Positions 16,890 to 25,680 of a stretch of DNA of 44,447 bases are shown in pieces. A program made the translations under genes and the position numbers. Position 1 is the stretch's first letter, and each line of letters opens with the position of its first letter. The notes beneath the pieces were generated by a model, which was given only the letters and a program-made list of their open reading frames with translations, did no database searches and had not been told where the DNA came from. Source of the DNA: Prevotellaceae bacterium UBA6858 (GTDB lineage: Bacteria; Bacteroidota; Bacteroidia; Bacteroidales; Bacteroidaceae); NCBI GenBank assembly GCA_002451695.1, contig DKDC01000006.1, positions 348 to 44,794 on the forward strand. The letters run 5' to 3'.

Positions 16890-17162
16890 TTATTTGTCAT
16901 CGTAGTGTCCGTATGCGGAAAGAACCAGTACGACAACCGTGTTTTCATAGACTTCGTAAACAAGCCTGTGTTTCTTTGTAATTTGCCTTGACCACTGACC
17001 GCTTCTGTCTCCCCGCAATGCTTCCGGATGCCCTGTCCCGGAGTATGGGTGCAGTTTCAGTTCCTCAATGAATTTCTGCAATTTTTTGAAAGCCTTTGGC
17101 TCGTTTTTTTCGAGCCTGCCGATGTGGGCAATCGCCTTGTTGGTAAAATTAATGCTGTACAT
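16890..17162 (-). CDS. yoeB: YoeB-type mRNA interferase toxin
   Basis: YoeB toxins cleave mRNA at the ribosomal A site. The start shown is the second of two adjacent ATGs (the first is at 17165), giving 90-91 residues, slightly longer than the usual 84. Family motifs are complete: PYSGTGHPEALRGDRSGQWS (catalytic Glu region), then RQITKKHRLVYEVYENTVVV (catalytic Arg) and a C-terminal GHY. The start overlaps the end of the antitoxin gene, the usual arrangement for a coupled module. The catalytic residues Glu, Arg and His appear intact. Confidence 0.92.
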   Translation of the reverse strand: MYSINFTNKAIAHIGRLEKNEPKAFKKLQKFIEELKLHPYSGTGHPEALRGDRSGQWSRQITKKHRLVYEVYENTVVVLVLSAYGHYDDK

Positions 17163-17421
17163 CATCTTTGACCCGGTTTAGAAATTCTTCCAGGGTTTCA
17201 TTGGGGAGCATACTTCTGAATTTCCCCTCTTCGTATTCCTTTTTCGATTCGTCAATCATCTTGAAGAAATCCTCCTTGCTCATGCGTGTCGGGTCTTCGG
17301 CTTTAGCCTTCTGCTTTGCAAGCCTTTTTACGTAGTTTATGGCCTTTGCGAGCATAGCCTCGTCATCGGCTATGCTGTTTATCTGGCGGTTGAGTTCGGC
17401 TTTAAGCTGTAATGCGGTCAT
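17149..17421 (-). CDS. antitoxin of the YoeB-type module
   Basis: The 90-residue acidic protein lies immediately upstream of and overlaps the toxin gene. The N-terminal half is helical with a basic patch (INYVKRLAKQKAKAEDPTR). The C-terminal half (FKMIDESKKEYEEGKFR, LEEFLNRVKDDVQH) looks like a toxin-wrapping tail. It does not read like a standard YefM/Phd antitoxin with its MKxxxxxxxR opening, so the assignment rests mainly on position, size and charge. Confidence 0.75.
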   Translation of the reverse strand: MTALQLKAELNRQINSIADDEAMLAKAINYVKRLAKQKAKAEDPTRMSKEDFFKMIDESKKEYEEGKFRSMLPNETLEEFLNRVKDDVQH

Positions 17422-17443
17422 GGTTGTATTGTTTGTCTGTGTG

Positions 17444-17474
17444 CAAAAGTATCAATTATTTCTCTTTCCTGCAA
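17444..17474 (-). promoter_or_regulatory. promoter of the toxin-antitoxin module
   Basis: Minus strand: TTGC, 19-base spacer, TACTTTTG (17451-17444), about 23 bases before the antitoxin ATG. The -33 box lies inside the 3' end of the GT4 gene. Confidence 0.55.
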
Positions 17475-18565
17475 GAGAATATGTTTTGGTAAACCTCGTT
17501 GTATTTCCTTACGGTAACGGAAATGTCGAACTCTTTGGCGCGGTTGTAGCACCGCTCTGCCGTTTTGCGGTAATAATCGCTGTCGTCATGCAGCTTCTGT
17601 AGAATGCCGGCAAGTTCCTCCGCGTTTTCGTGTTCAAAAAGAATGCCGTAGCCCTGCGTAACCTCGCGCAGCCCGTTCACGTTGGAGGCGATGAAGGGCT
17701 TGCCCGCGCTCATGCCCTCGACGTTCGAGAGCGAAAGTCCCTCCCAATGGCTTGACATCACAACCGCGTCAGAGGCTTTTAGTATTTGCGCCACGTCCGG
17801 ACGTATTCCCCAGAATTTCACGCGGTTTCCGAGGTGCAGGCTTTCAGTGAGGTTTTCCAAAATCTTGCGCCTCACGCCGTCGCCCACAAGCCACAGAATA
17901 TAATTTTCCGGCAGCATGGCCATTGCCCTGATTATTGTGTCCTGGTCTTTTGCCTCGCGGAAGCCCGCAACCATTGTGGCAACGAAAGTTCCGTTCTCAT
18001 GCGCCCCTGCGATTGGTGCGGCACTGTGTATTCCGGCAACGTCCACGCCGTTGTTTATGGTGGAGATTTTGTTGTATTGTTTGGATGAGGAAATGAGCCA
18101 TTTGCCGCCCATATACTCGCGCAGCTTCTCCTCGGCGATTTTGCTGATGCACACAATGTGGTCGTATTTGCCGTACATGGCACTCTCTATCGGAGCATAC
18201 CACTTCCAACCGCGTTTGCGGTTGGAAGTGTTATGCTCCGTGGTGCAAAGCCCCACGGAGCATAACACTCCCGCCAAGGCGGTGAACAATTGCGGCGAGG
18301 AATTGTGGGAATGCACAATGTCGTAGCGCCTCATGATGTGCGCCAGTTTCAGGATATAGAGCGGGTTGTAATACCCCTTGCCGAGCCTGTATATTTTAAT
18401 GCCGGGATTTTCCTCGCAAAGCTTTTGCTCCAGAGGCGTGCTTTCGCCGTTGAACACGCAAACGCTGACCTCGTGTCCCAGCTCCCTGAGCCGCGACACC
18501 ATGTTGACAACCAGCATCTCCGCCCCCCCAATCTTCAGCGAGGTGATTACCTGAAGTATTCTCAT
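17456..18565 (-). CDS. GT4-family glycosyltransferase (last gene of capsule locus)
   Basis: The 369-residue retaining glycosyltransferase of GT-B fold adds a sugar to a lipid-linked polysaccharide intermediate at the cytoplasmic membrane. The N-terminus MRILQVITSLKIGGAEML is the usual GT4 start. The acceptor-side HSHNSSPQL and TEHNTSNRKRGW follow. The donor domain has GDGVRRKILE and the E-x7-E motif SSHWEGLSLSNVEGMSAGKP. Donor and acceptor sugars cannot be read. The gene is GC-richer than its upstream neighbours. It holds two unusually perfect inverted repeats (18192-18268) within the conserved TEHNTSNRKRGW codons, yet the protein reads normally through them. Confidence 0.9.
   Translation of the reverse strand: MRILQVITSLKIGGAEMLVVNMVSRLRELGHEVSVCVFNGESTPLEQKLCEENPGIKIYRLGKGYYNPLYILKLAHIMRRYDIVHSHNSSPQLFTALAGVLCSVGLCTTEHNTSNRKRGWKWYAPIESAMYGKYDHIVCISKIAEEKLREYMGGKWLISSSKQYNKISTINNGVDVAGIHSAAPIAGAHENGTFVATMVAGFREAKDQDTIIRAMAMLPENYILWLVGDGVRRKILENLTESLHLGNRVKFWGIRPDVAQILKASDAVVMSSHWEGLSLSNVEGMSAGKPFIASNVNGLREVTQGYGILFEHENAEELAGILQKLHDDSDYYRKTAERCYNRAKEFDISVTVRKYNEVYQNIFSCRKEK
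18192..18268. repeat. overlapping, mutually exclusive palindromes inside the GT4 gene
   Basis: Stem 1 pairs 18192-18213 with 18218-18239 (22-base arms, one mismatch, 4-base loop). Stem 2 pairs 18228-18243 with 18253-18268 (16-base arms, no mismatch, 9-base loop). The segment 18228-18239 belongs to both, so RNA can form one stem or the other. It lies in the codons for about VLCSVGLCTTEHNT and SNRKRGWKWY of the glycosyltransferase. Confidence 0.9.
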
Positions 18566-18580
18566 GGCATAAGCTGTCCC

Positions 18581-19087
18581 TTATAATATGAGATTATTAT
18601 CTTTTGCCATACTTTCATTTATTACCTTAAACCTTTTTGTCGGAATGTTCCAACAGGTAAGGAATGGTCTTAATTCTTTCAATAGTAAATCAGACATAAA
18701 CGGCAACCATTCTTCCCTAGCCTGTTTTACAACAAGAAAAAGCACGTACTCCACGGTGTTGTATTCAATATCCATAAAACGCATGGGCAATTCCTTATAA
18801 GTTTTGGAAAGCCTGCCAATAATTGCTGCATTTATTATTGAAATCGAGTTCTGAAATTTTTCTCTGATTTCCTTAACAAACTCGTTTAGTTTTTCTTGGC
18901 TGGCTGGGTTTTGGGCGTTGGGGATTGACGTCTTGGCTTCTATTATTGTAATTTCATCTTTTGCAGTAATTGAAATGAATTCTGAAGTTTTTACATTGTT
19001 TAGTTTGACTATGCTAGGGGATTTTTCTATCCTAAAGCATTTGTCATCCTCTACAACAAAGCCCATTCCCGACTCTTCTATAATCAT
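18581..19087 (-). CDS. partner of AAA ATPase, possible PD-(D/E)XK nuclease
   Basis: The 168-residue protein has no recognised name. Its N-terminal third reads as paired beta strands with a restriction-nuclease-like signature: E36-FISI, then IIEAKTS with E50-x-K52. This is reminiscent of the (D/E)...(D/E)xK core, although the first acid is Glu where Asp is commoner. The C-terminal part is helical with a hydrophobic strand (EYVLFLVVKQAREEW). Its start overlaps the stop of the ATPase gene (ATGA), and it ends 15 bases before the GT4 start. The pair looks like an ATPase-nuclease effector cassette placed in the capsule locus. Nuclease activity is inference. Confidence 0.55.
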   Translation of the reverse strand: MIIEESGMGFVVEDDKCFRIEKSPSIVKLNNVKTSEFISITAKDEITIIEAKTSIPNAQNPASQEKLNEFVKEIREKFQNSISIINAAIIGRLSKTYKELPMRFMDIEYNTVEYVLFLVVKQAREEWLPFMSDLLLKELRPFLTCWNIPTKRFKVINESMAKDNNLIL

Positions 19088-20094
19088 AAGGTTTCTATTT
19101 CTTCTTTGTAAAGCTTTACGGATTCTTCGATTATGGGGTTTTCAGGCATATCATCCTTTAAGTCGTATTGATAGCATTGGTTGTCTTCAAAGGAGATTAC
19201 CGGTATGCTTGCCTTGTGCTTTTGTGCAAGCACAAACAATTTCTTTATAACAAAATACGAGTGTGTGGTAATGAAAAATTGTAACCCGGAACGGGATAAC
19301 AAGAAGATGATGTCCATAAATTTGGAAATCATTTCCGGGTGCAGGTTGGCTTCCGCTTCGTCTATGAAAATAGTAGAATTTGAAGAAAGATAGTGATTCC
19401 CTAATAAAGTGTCAAGTATGGATATTTTTTTTACACCTTCAGAGGTGATGGATATTCCAAACTTGCGTTTGCTTATGTTGTCTGTGAAAAACCATTCTTT
19501 TTTTTCAAGGTCAAAATCTATTTTTCCGCCAAGGCTGTTTTCTAATGATTTTCTTGCTTCTGCAAATTCTTTGTAATTTCGGCCTTTGCCTGTTGGGCGG
19601 AGCGCTTTTGCCAAATCGTAGTAAGTGTTGTCAAAGCCAAAAGCGTTGTAATTATCTCTCGATTCAAGTATAATTTCGATAAGCGACAACACTTCTTTTG
19701 CTGGAATAAAAATAGAATTACTTTCGCGTGAAGCAAAAAAGTTTTCCAGATTAAGTATTTGTTTGTTTGTGGAATTTCCAAATGAGAAAGAGAATGTTTC
19801 TCTTTTATCACTTTCCATGGAAAATTTCAATGAGCTTTCTCCTTTTTTTACCAAGTCTCCAAGTGTATGGCTTTGGAATGTCCAGTATAATTTATCTGCG
19901 AGAATTTCTTTGTCGGACCGATTTTCTTTCCCCCGCTTATAGTTTTCTATTGTTTTAATAGTAGAATAAATAGCCTTAAGCAGGAATGTTTTACCAGTTC
20001 CATTGTCTCCAATGATTAAGTTGATCTGTCCCAATTTGTTGGCAGACATTTCCGTGATAGGCCCAAAAGAATTAAGTGATATGCTTTTTATCAT
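19084..20094 (-). CDS. AAA-family (RecF/OLD-like) ATPase
   Basis: The 336-residue protein is of the AAA_15/AAA_21 ABC-type ATPase group. It opens MIKSISLNSFGPITEMSA, with Walker A GDNGTGKT (about residues 29-36), a signature-like ITSEGVKKISILDTLL, Walker B STIFIDEAEANLHP (followed by the usual ANLHPE), and switch His in FFITTHSYF. There is no C-terminal TOPRIM, so it is shorter than full OLD nucleases. Such ATPases often act as sensors in phage-defence systems with a separate nuclease. The next gene (overlap ATGA) is a candidate nuclease. A TATCTTTG promoter element lies just upstream, so this pair may be transcribed on its own. Confidence 0.82.
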   Translation of the reverse strand: MIKSISLNSFGPITEMSANKLGQINLIIGDNGTGKTFLLKAIYSTIKTIENYKRGKENRSDKEILADKLYWTFQSHTLGDLVKKGESSLKFSMESDKRETFSFSFGNSTNKQILNLENFFASRESNSIFIPAKEVLSLIEIILESRDNYNAFGFDNTYYDLAKALRPTGKGRNYKEFAEARKSLENSLGGKIDFDLEKKEWFFTDNISKRKFGISITSEGVKKISILDTLLGNHYLSSNSTIFIDEAEANLHPEMISKFMDIIFLLSRSGLQFFITTHSYFVIKKLFVLAQKHKASIPVISFEDNQCYQYDLKDDMPENPIIEESVKLYKEEIETL

Positions 20095-20108
20095 GATAGT
20101 CTTTTCTG

Positions 20109-20116
20109 CAAAGATA
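20109..20116 (-). promoter_or_regulatory. candidate promoter -7 element for the ATPase-nuclease pair
   Basis: TATCTTTG on the minus strand, followed by C, about 15 bases before the ATPase ATG and in the 34-base gap after the upstream GT2 gene. The -33 box is not clear. Confidence 0.5.
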
Positions 20117-20128
20117 CAAATTATAAAT

Positions 20129-21022
20129 CTACAGAGTCTTCAGTGCTGTGTTTTTGCAGTCCCTTTTGTGCATGAGCCAACCGAGTGGCATTGCCCATAA
20201 CCACTTGGCGGAAATATGCGGGGCGGGACTGCCAGCCTTTTTGCAGAACCAAAATCTCCAATAGTTTATGGCTGCACGTATCTTGCTTTTCAGAGGCACT
20301 CCTTTATATTCTGTCGTTTCTGCGTATGTCATCATTGTGGCAATAGGGCTTTTCATCCTAATGCGGACGATATTGTCGGTAAGACCGCCTTGTTGGTATT
20401 CAGCCAAATAAATAGCTTTGTTGAAAAAGCGGAGGCTGTATTTCTGCGCAATCCTGTTCCAAACCAAGGCTTCTGGGCAAAAACGTTCGTTGGGTAACTC
20501 TGGGAAAGGGAATTCTTTTAGTATTGCAGTCTTGAACACTTCTTTTAAGTCGCCGGAAACCTTATATAAAAATCTTATTCCAATAGAAGTCGCATCAATG
20601 TATGCTTTTGGAAGTCCGCTACCAATAATGTTCCTATCGAAGTCTGCATCCAAACCACATATACCGGCAAAACTTTCGTCGTTTTGTATTGGTATATATT
20701 GTTTAATCACATTGCCAATGGAGTCGGGAGGAAGAACATCGTCGCTGTCGGCTATGAAAAACAGTTCGCCTTGGGCTTTTTGCACGCCAAGGTTAATGGC
20801 TGTATGTTTTCCCCCATTTGCTTTTTTTATATACTTTATGGGAAATCCGGCTAAATCTGATTTTCTGAAAGTCTCAACAATAGTTCCTGTATTGTCTGTG
20901 GAGCCATCGTCAACAATGAGCCATTCAAAGTCCTTGCACGTCTGCGCACAAAGACTGTCAAAAAGCCTCGGCAAAAGCCCCGCCCGATTATATGTGGGAG
21001 TGAATGCGGTTACTAACACCAT
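20129..21022 (-). CDS. GT2-family glycosyltransferase
   Basis: The 297-residue inverting GT-A transferase shows the fold start MVLVTAFTPTYNRAGLLPRL, then LIVDDGSTDNTG and the metal-binding DxD region LFFIADSDDVLPP. The acceptor part includes a long helical tail ending with basic residues. Five bases separate it from the polymerase-like gene upstream, so it belongs to the capsule transcript. Donor specificity is not readable. Confidence 0.9.
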   Translation of the reverse strand: MVLVTAFTPTYNRAGLLPRLFDSLCAQTCKDFEWLIVDDGSTDNTGTIVETFRKSDLAGFPIKYIKKANGGKHTAINLGVQKAQGELFFIADSDDVLPPDSIGNVIKQYIPIQNDESFAGICGLDADFDRNIIGSGLPKAYIDATSIGIRFLYKVSGDLKEVFKTAILKEFPFPELPNERFCPEALVWNRIAQKYSLRFFNKAIYLAEYQQGGLTDNIVRIRMKSPIATMMTYAETTEYKGVPLKSKIRAAINYWRFWFCKKAGSPAPHISAKWLWAMPLGWLMHKRDCKNTALKTL

Positions 21023-21027
21023 AACGT

Positions 21028-22197
21028 CTATAAATTAGGAGACCATCTGAAGGTCTCTCTATGGAATTTGTCTGTATCGTAGTCATTATTGTATTCGTAT
21101 TTTTCATGAATACGATCGCCTTCCCGATATCCGTTTGAAAAAAAAGTTTTATAAGGATAGACCAAGTTGTTCCACGAAAAAAAGATTCTTGTGTATAAAG
21201 CGAAGCATACGAATATCATGAAGTAGGGTGTTATTGCGTAACTTCTTTTGCTAATACAAATATTGGTGAGCGTTGAAATCAAGCCTATCATGTAATACCA
21301 GCCAATGCGTCCGCCGTTTTCTGAACGGATAAAAAACAGAAGAATGGCGCAGAAAACCAAAGCCATATTTAGTAAGACAGTATTGGTTTTTGTCTGGATG
21401 ATGTTTTTGTAATTTGAAAGAATAATAACCAAGAAGAAAAAAGCCTCTAATAGGTACATGATGCGAAATCCGCCGGTCGCATTGTAGTCGTTCATCCTGT
21501 CAAATGCGGAATTAGACTCGTATGCTGCAAACAAGGCATTTGGAATAGGAGATAACCCCAAGATAAAGGCAAGAAACATTATACCGATCACTGTACTTTG
21601 TCTGAACTTTCTTATAGGGATGAAGTATAAAGGTACAAAGACTATTGCGGAATTGTGTATGGAAAATGCGATGAAGCACACTAACAGGAATTTCAGCAAA
21701 TTCCGCCGTATCACGTATCTGATGCCTAACCACGCTACCGTGGCTCCCAGCACCTGTCGCAAATATGTAAAGCTGAAGAAAAACCAAAGTCCCATAAAAA
21801 GGATTAGGGCGAATGAATAATTCTCTGTGTATCTTTTTAGGTCTATGAAAAGCAGCAGATAGGTAATTATGGTTATTGACAATATAAAGATATACCTGTT
21901 TTCCGTGTAAAAGGATATAAGTATGTTCAATGCCGTATAGCCAAATTCTCCCGGGAAAAACAGAAAGCTCCCTTTCTCGGTGTAGCTTCCGTGTTCTGTG
22001 GTGACATCTGCTATGCTGTCGAAAACTTCTCCGTAAATATAGCGGTCGTAGCCGCCTAACATATCGGAGAAACCGACAAACAATCCAAGAACGATTAAGA
22101 GTACGGCAAACAAAAATGTAGGCTTGTCTAAAGAATAGTGTGATGTTATGATAAAAATAAATATTGGGATGAAGAATATTATGCTGTATAAAATCAT
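21028..22197 (-). CDS. EpsG-family / Wzy-like polysaccharide polymerase
   Basis: The 389-residue protein has about ten to eleven hydrophobic segments and a Wzy/EpsG-like central loop: GYDRYIYGEVFDSIA, then EKGSFLFFPGEFGYTALN, FFFSFTYLRQVLGATVAWLG and FSIHNSAIVFVPLY. The R-Q and H-N-S-A motifs are typical of EpsG relatives. It probably polymerises repeat units on the periplasmic face of the inner membrane. Its start overlaps the stop of the GT2 gene upstream (ATGA). Sequences of polymerases diverge quickly, so assignment rests on topology, the motifs and locus context. Confidence 0.82.
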   Translation of the reverse strand: MILYSIIFFIPIFIFIITSHYSLDKPTFLFAVLLIVLGLFVGFSDMLGGYDRYIYGEVFDSIADVTTEHGSYTEKGSFLFFPGEFGYTALNILISFYTENRYIFILSITIITYLLLFIDLKRYTENYSFALILFMGLWFFFSFTYLRQVLGATVAWLGIRYVIRRNLLKFLLVCFIAFSIHNSAIVFVPLYFIPIRKFRQSTVIGIMFLAFILGLSPIPNALFAAYESNSAFDRMNDYNATGGFRIMYLLEAFFFLVIILSNYKNIIQTKTNTVLLNMALVFCAILLFFIRSENGGRIGWYYMIGLISTLTNICISKRSYAITPYFMIFVCFALYTRIFFSWNNLVYPYKTFFSNGYREGDRIHEKYEYNNDYDTDKFHRETFRWSPNL

Positions 22198-23183
22198 CTG
22201 TTTTTACGGTTCTTGCTTGAAAAGCAGATTGTTAATTTTTGTAAGGAACTTAGCAGGGTCTTTTTATTGGCTATACATAAAAATAAATTTGCCTTATGGT
22301 TTGAAGTTAGCGAAATCGGATATACGCCCCATGAAGAGTACTCCAGAATAGCTTTTTTTAAAGTATTTGGGGTATAAAAACGAATGATGCTGTACAAGTG
22401 ACCGGCAATGGATATGTTAAGATTGTCTGTAAGGGCTTTTTTAATGCTTGTATCGTCGCTTTTATCAATATCGTTTATAATGGCTTTGTGTATTGTCATG
22501 GTGTCTTGCTCAAGCTTTACAAGATTTCTCTTGCTTGAATTCCTCGACGTGGATAGTTGGTTTGTTGTATTGTAGTAATACCCAAAGTCTGTAAGCAGGA
22601 GTATTTTTTTTAGTTTAATCACAACCTTGGTGTTGAAATAAAAATCCTCAATATTTTTTGTTCCGTCAAGAAATTGTATTTGACCAATGGAAGAACGTTT
22701 GTATATCTTGTTCCAGAGATACCCTGAAGGCCTGTTATTGTAAAAATCCAAACCGCTAATAACTTTTTCAGCGTTGTAGTCAGTGCATGGGATAAGCTCA
22801 GAATTAGTCTCTTTGTAATGGTTAAAGCATAAAAGCTCGTATGAGTCGTCGTTGCTTATGATTTCAAGTGCCTTTTTAAGGAAAGGCGGATTGATTTTAT
22901 CATCAGCATCGACAAACCAGACGTATTTTCCTTGAGCAGCTTTTAACCCTGCATTTCTGGCGGAAGATGCCCCAAGATTATTTTGGTTTATCAGCAGGAC
23001 GTTTAGGTTGTCGTGAATGATGTCCCTGATTATACTTTCGCTGTTGTCAATACTTCCGTCATTTATCAATATGACTTCAAAACTGTTTTTGAAATACTCC
23101 AGACTTAATATGCTGGATATGCAGGTTGTGATGTATTTCTCGCAGTTGTAAACAGGGATAATGAACGAGATAAGTATATTCAT
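22194..23183 (-). CDS. GT2-family glycosyltransferase
   Basis: The 329-residue GT-A enzyme opens MNILISFIIPVYNCEKYI, followed by LINDGSIDNSE and the DxD region VWFVDADDKINPPF. The tail is helical and basic. The start is coupled to a short upstream frame's stop (TGA overlapping ATG at 23183), and the stop overlaps the polymerase gene. It acts in building the capsule repeat unit; the sugar is unknown. Confidence 0.9.
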   Translation of the reverse strand: MNILISFIIPVYNCEKYITTCISSILSLEYFKNSFEVILINDGSIDNSESIIRDIIHDNLNVLLINQNNLGASSARNAGLKAAQGKYVWFVDADDKINPPFLKKALEIISNDDSYELLCFNHYKETNSELIPCTDYNAEKVISGLDFYNNRPSGYLWNKIYKRSSIGQIQFLDGTKNIEDFYFNTKVVIKLKKILLLTDFGYYYNTTNQLSTSRNSSKRNLVKLEQDTMTIHKAIINDIDKSDDTSIKKALTDNLNISIAGHLYSIIRFYTPNTLKKAILEYSSWGVYPISLTSNHKANLFLCIANKKTLLSSLQKLTICFSSKNRKNR

Positions 23184-23619
23184 CTAAGTAAAATACGAAG
23201 AATATGGGCTGTCGCGGAAGGAAATATTGATGTAGCCATTTTTATACTGTAGGCAAAATTTTCAAGAAATACGAAAACGCATAATATGTAGAATTTCACA
23301 CACACCAGTATCGAGCATAGCCATAAGCTTTTCAACTGTTAGTATGGGCGGGAAAAAGGTTTGATATAATTTCTCGTGCTATTTGCAGACGCATATTGAT
23401 GTCTCAATGTGCGGTATTTTGAACCATGTAAATTATGTCATGACTTTCAAAACTTTTTATCTCTAAATCACGAAATCAGTAAAGTTATAGTCCATATCCT
23501 CATTTTTAAAATATACGATATAATAAGTACTCTGCCCTTATGCATAAACTTGTAATGAGATAATGATGTAATTCCCTAATCTCGTGGCGGTCGTTTTTAT
23601 AAACCGATTAATGTTATTG
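23184..23619 (-). other. gene-free AT-rich gap in the capsule locus, possible decayed gene end
   Basis: These 436 bases lie between two GT2 genes on the minus strand. Just upstream of the 22194-23183 gene an open frame encodes about 48 hydrophobic residues (SLWLCSILVCVKFYILCVF ... ending HILRILLR) whose TGA overlaps the next ATG. That coupling is the usual one between real capsule genes, so this may be the C-terminal remnant of a lost membrane gene. It has no convincing start, and the rest of the gap shows neither a gene nor a repeat-family copy. Confidence 0.35.
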
Positions 23620-24567
23620 TCAATTGTTTAGAGAGAGTCTGTATTTAATGAAGTTTTTCAAGATATGTGAAAATGCTGATAACTTGACAAGAACTTCTGA
23701 TTTGGAATGCAGCATTATGTACGATTGTATGTTTAGACGGTATTTGTTTTGTTGGATATCTTGTTTAAGACTGACCAAGTATGGATGTTTGCTGTCAATA
23801 ATTTCCTTAGGATTGCTGTATGCGATGCTCGTAATTCCGTTAATCCTGCTCCAAATTATTTCTTTTGTATACAATCCTCTTAAGTCGGAAGGGATTGAGG
23901 CGTTTCTCGACTGGTTAAATGCTGCCTCGTGTTCAAGAGAAGCTTTTTTCGTATGTGAAACGCTTGCAATATTTTTTCTGTAATTATATACTTTTTTGAA
24001 AACAAAATTGGGGACATTTGAAATTTTGAACATAATGCGTATATTCATAATCATGTCTTCGCAAACGACTTCTCTGGGTAGATCAAATATGTCGTCAGTC
24101 AAACAACTTCTTCTGTATAACTTGCCACATGGTGAAGGAGGTAAAAGCTTTGATGTAATGGCATTAGATCTGCACTCCTCTAAAGACAATTTCTTTTTAT
24201 TTTTGGGGGTCGTGAGAAAACCTATTACGATTTCTGTGGTTTTGTCAGTGGAATTGTACAATGTTTCTAAAGCATCATGAGGTAGCGAATCGTCACTATC
24301 AACAAAAGAAATCCATTCCCCTTTCGCTAATTTCACGCCATTGTGTCGCGCTTCATTAGCTCCAGAGTTCTTTTGGTGCATAACCTGGATGTTTGGATTG
24401 TTATTGGCGTATTCATCGCAAATACGACCGCTGTTGTCTAAGCTTCCGTCGTCAATTAATATTATTTCAAAGTCTTTAAACGTTTGTGCCAGTATACTGT
24501 CTATACACTCTTTAATGTATCTCTCACTATTGTAAATGGGAATTATAATAGAAATTGTAGGGTTCAT
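23620..24567 (-). CDS. GT2-family glycosyltransferase
   Basis: The 315-residue GT-A transferase opens MNPTISIIIPIYNSERYIKE, then LIDDGSLDNSGRICDEYA and SFVDSDDSLP with the DxD metal site. It reads as a full-length capsule glycosyltransferase with an ordinary helical C-terminus. It is separated by 129 bases from the GT2 gene upstream and by 436 bases from the one downstream, so it is less tightly packed than the rest of the operon. Confidence 0.9.
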   Translation of the reverse strand: MNPTISIIIPIYNSERYIKECIDSILAQTFKDFEIILIDDGSLDNSGRICDEYANNNPNIQVMHQKNSGANEARHNGVKLAKGEWISFVDSDDSLPHDALETLYNSTDKTTEIVIGFLTTPKNKKKLSLEECRSNAITSKLLPPSPCGKLYRRSCLTDDIFDLPREVVCEDMIMNIRIMFKISNVPNFVFKKVYNYRKNIASVSHTKKASLEHEAAFNQSRNASIPSDLRGLYTKEIIWSRINGITSIAYSNPKEIIDSKHPYLVSLKQDIQQNKYRLNIQSYIMLHSKSEVLVKLSAFSHILKNFIKYRLSLNN

Positions 24568-24696
24568 GTTTTTTACAATTGATGTTTCTCATCATTCGCA
24601 GAAATGTCTCTGCATTTTACGCATATGTTTTTATGGTAATGCATATTCTCTTTTGGGTATTTGGTACATTTTAACGTGGCATTTTTTGTATAACCT

Positions 24697-25680
24697 CTAA
24701 TGGCTTTTGTAATGTGATGCAAGTTTGTAGCATAGGGCTATGCTGTTTATAATTGGTATGAGAATTGTCGTTTTCCAAGAAGTTGTTTTACCGATAATGG
24801 GTAGAAGTCCGACTGAGTTGAAATGGCGAAATATAGTGGATATGTTATCCGCAATTCTTGGGTATATTAGAGAATAAAAATAACCGCATATGATAGAATT
24901 GGATATGTTGCGCAATTGCTTTTGAACGGATATTTTTAATGTTTTATTGCAACTAAGTGTTTGCAAACGCTTTATCATAATGACGTTTGAATGGAGCTTT
25001 CTTAGTGCCTTATTAGTGTCATGCTTGGCACTTTGAATGGCAGAGCATTTGTTGTATGTATACACATAAGGTGTGTAATGGGTGAACATAATCCTTTTAG
25101 CAAAGGCTATCGAATGAAAAACAAAATCAGCGTCTTCACTATATGACATTTCTTCACAAAATGATATTGAATGCTCTCTTATATGTTCTGATTTGAAAAA
25201 GGCGATGCAGGCGGATCTTGCGCCGAAGTTCTTTATAATGACATCTTCTCCAGTGTAAAGATGATTGTAGAAAAACGAATGCTCGCGGTCTATATTGAAA
25301 CCACCATTTTCATTCTCAATCTTATATTTGTATAAACAAACATCTAAATCGTTTTCCATGCAGATGTTTAGTATTTTGCCGAAATCTTCTGTCTCTAGAT
25401 AATCATCGCTGTCTATGAAAGCAATATATTTCCCTTGTGCGGCCTTAATACCCGAGTTTCTCGCACTGCTGACCCCTCCATTGATTTTATGGATAACTTT
25501 TACAGAATCATATTTTGCTGATAATGTATTGCAAAGTTCAGGCGTTTTGTCCGTGCTGCCATCATCTATAAGTATTATTTCCATATATTCAATTGGTTGG
25601 GCGAGAATACTGTTAACGCATCTGCATAGCAGTTTTTCAGCATTATATGCAGGTATGATTATGGAAATCAATGGTTTCAT
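24697..25680 (-). CDS. GT2-family glycosyltransferase
   Basis: The 327-residue GT-A transferase opens MKPLISIIIPAYNAEKLLCR, then LIDDGSTDKTPELCN, SSARNSGIKAAQGKYIAFID and the DxD motif DSDD. The start overlaps the end of the pyruvyl-transferase gene (ATGA). It is similar in layout to the transferases at 22194 and 23620, and the three probably arose from a common family by divergence. Donor unknown. Confidence 0.9.
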   Translation of the reverse strand: MKPLISIIIPAYNAEKLLCRCVNSILAQPIEYMEIILIDDGSTDKTPELCNTLSAKYDSVKVIHKINGGVSSARNSGIKAAQGKYIAFIDSDDYLETEDFGKILNICMENDLDVCLYKYKIENENGGFNIDREHSFFYNHLYTGEDVIIKNFGARSACIAFFKSEHIREHSISFCEEMSYSEDADFVFHSIAFAKRIMFTHYTPYVYTYNKCSAIQSAKHDTNKALRKLHSNVIMIKRLQTLSCNKTLKISVQKQLRNISNSIICGYFYSLIYPRIADNISTIFRHFNSVGLLPIIGKTTSWKTTILIPIINSIALCYKLASHYKSH

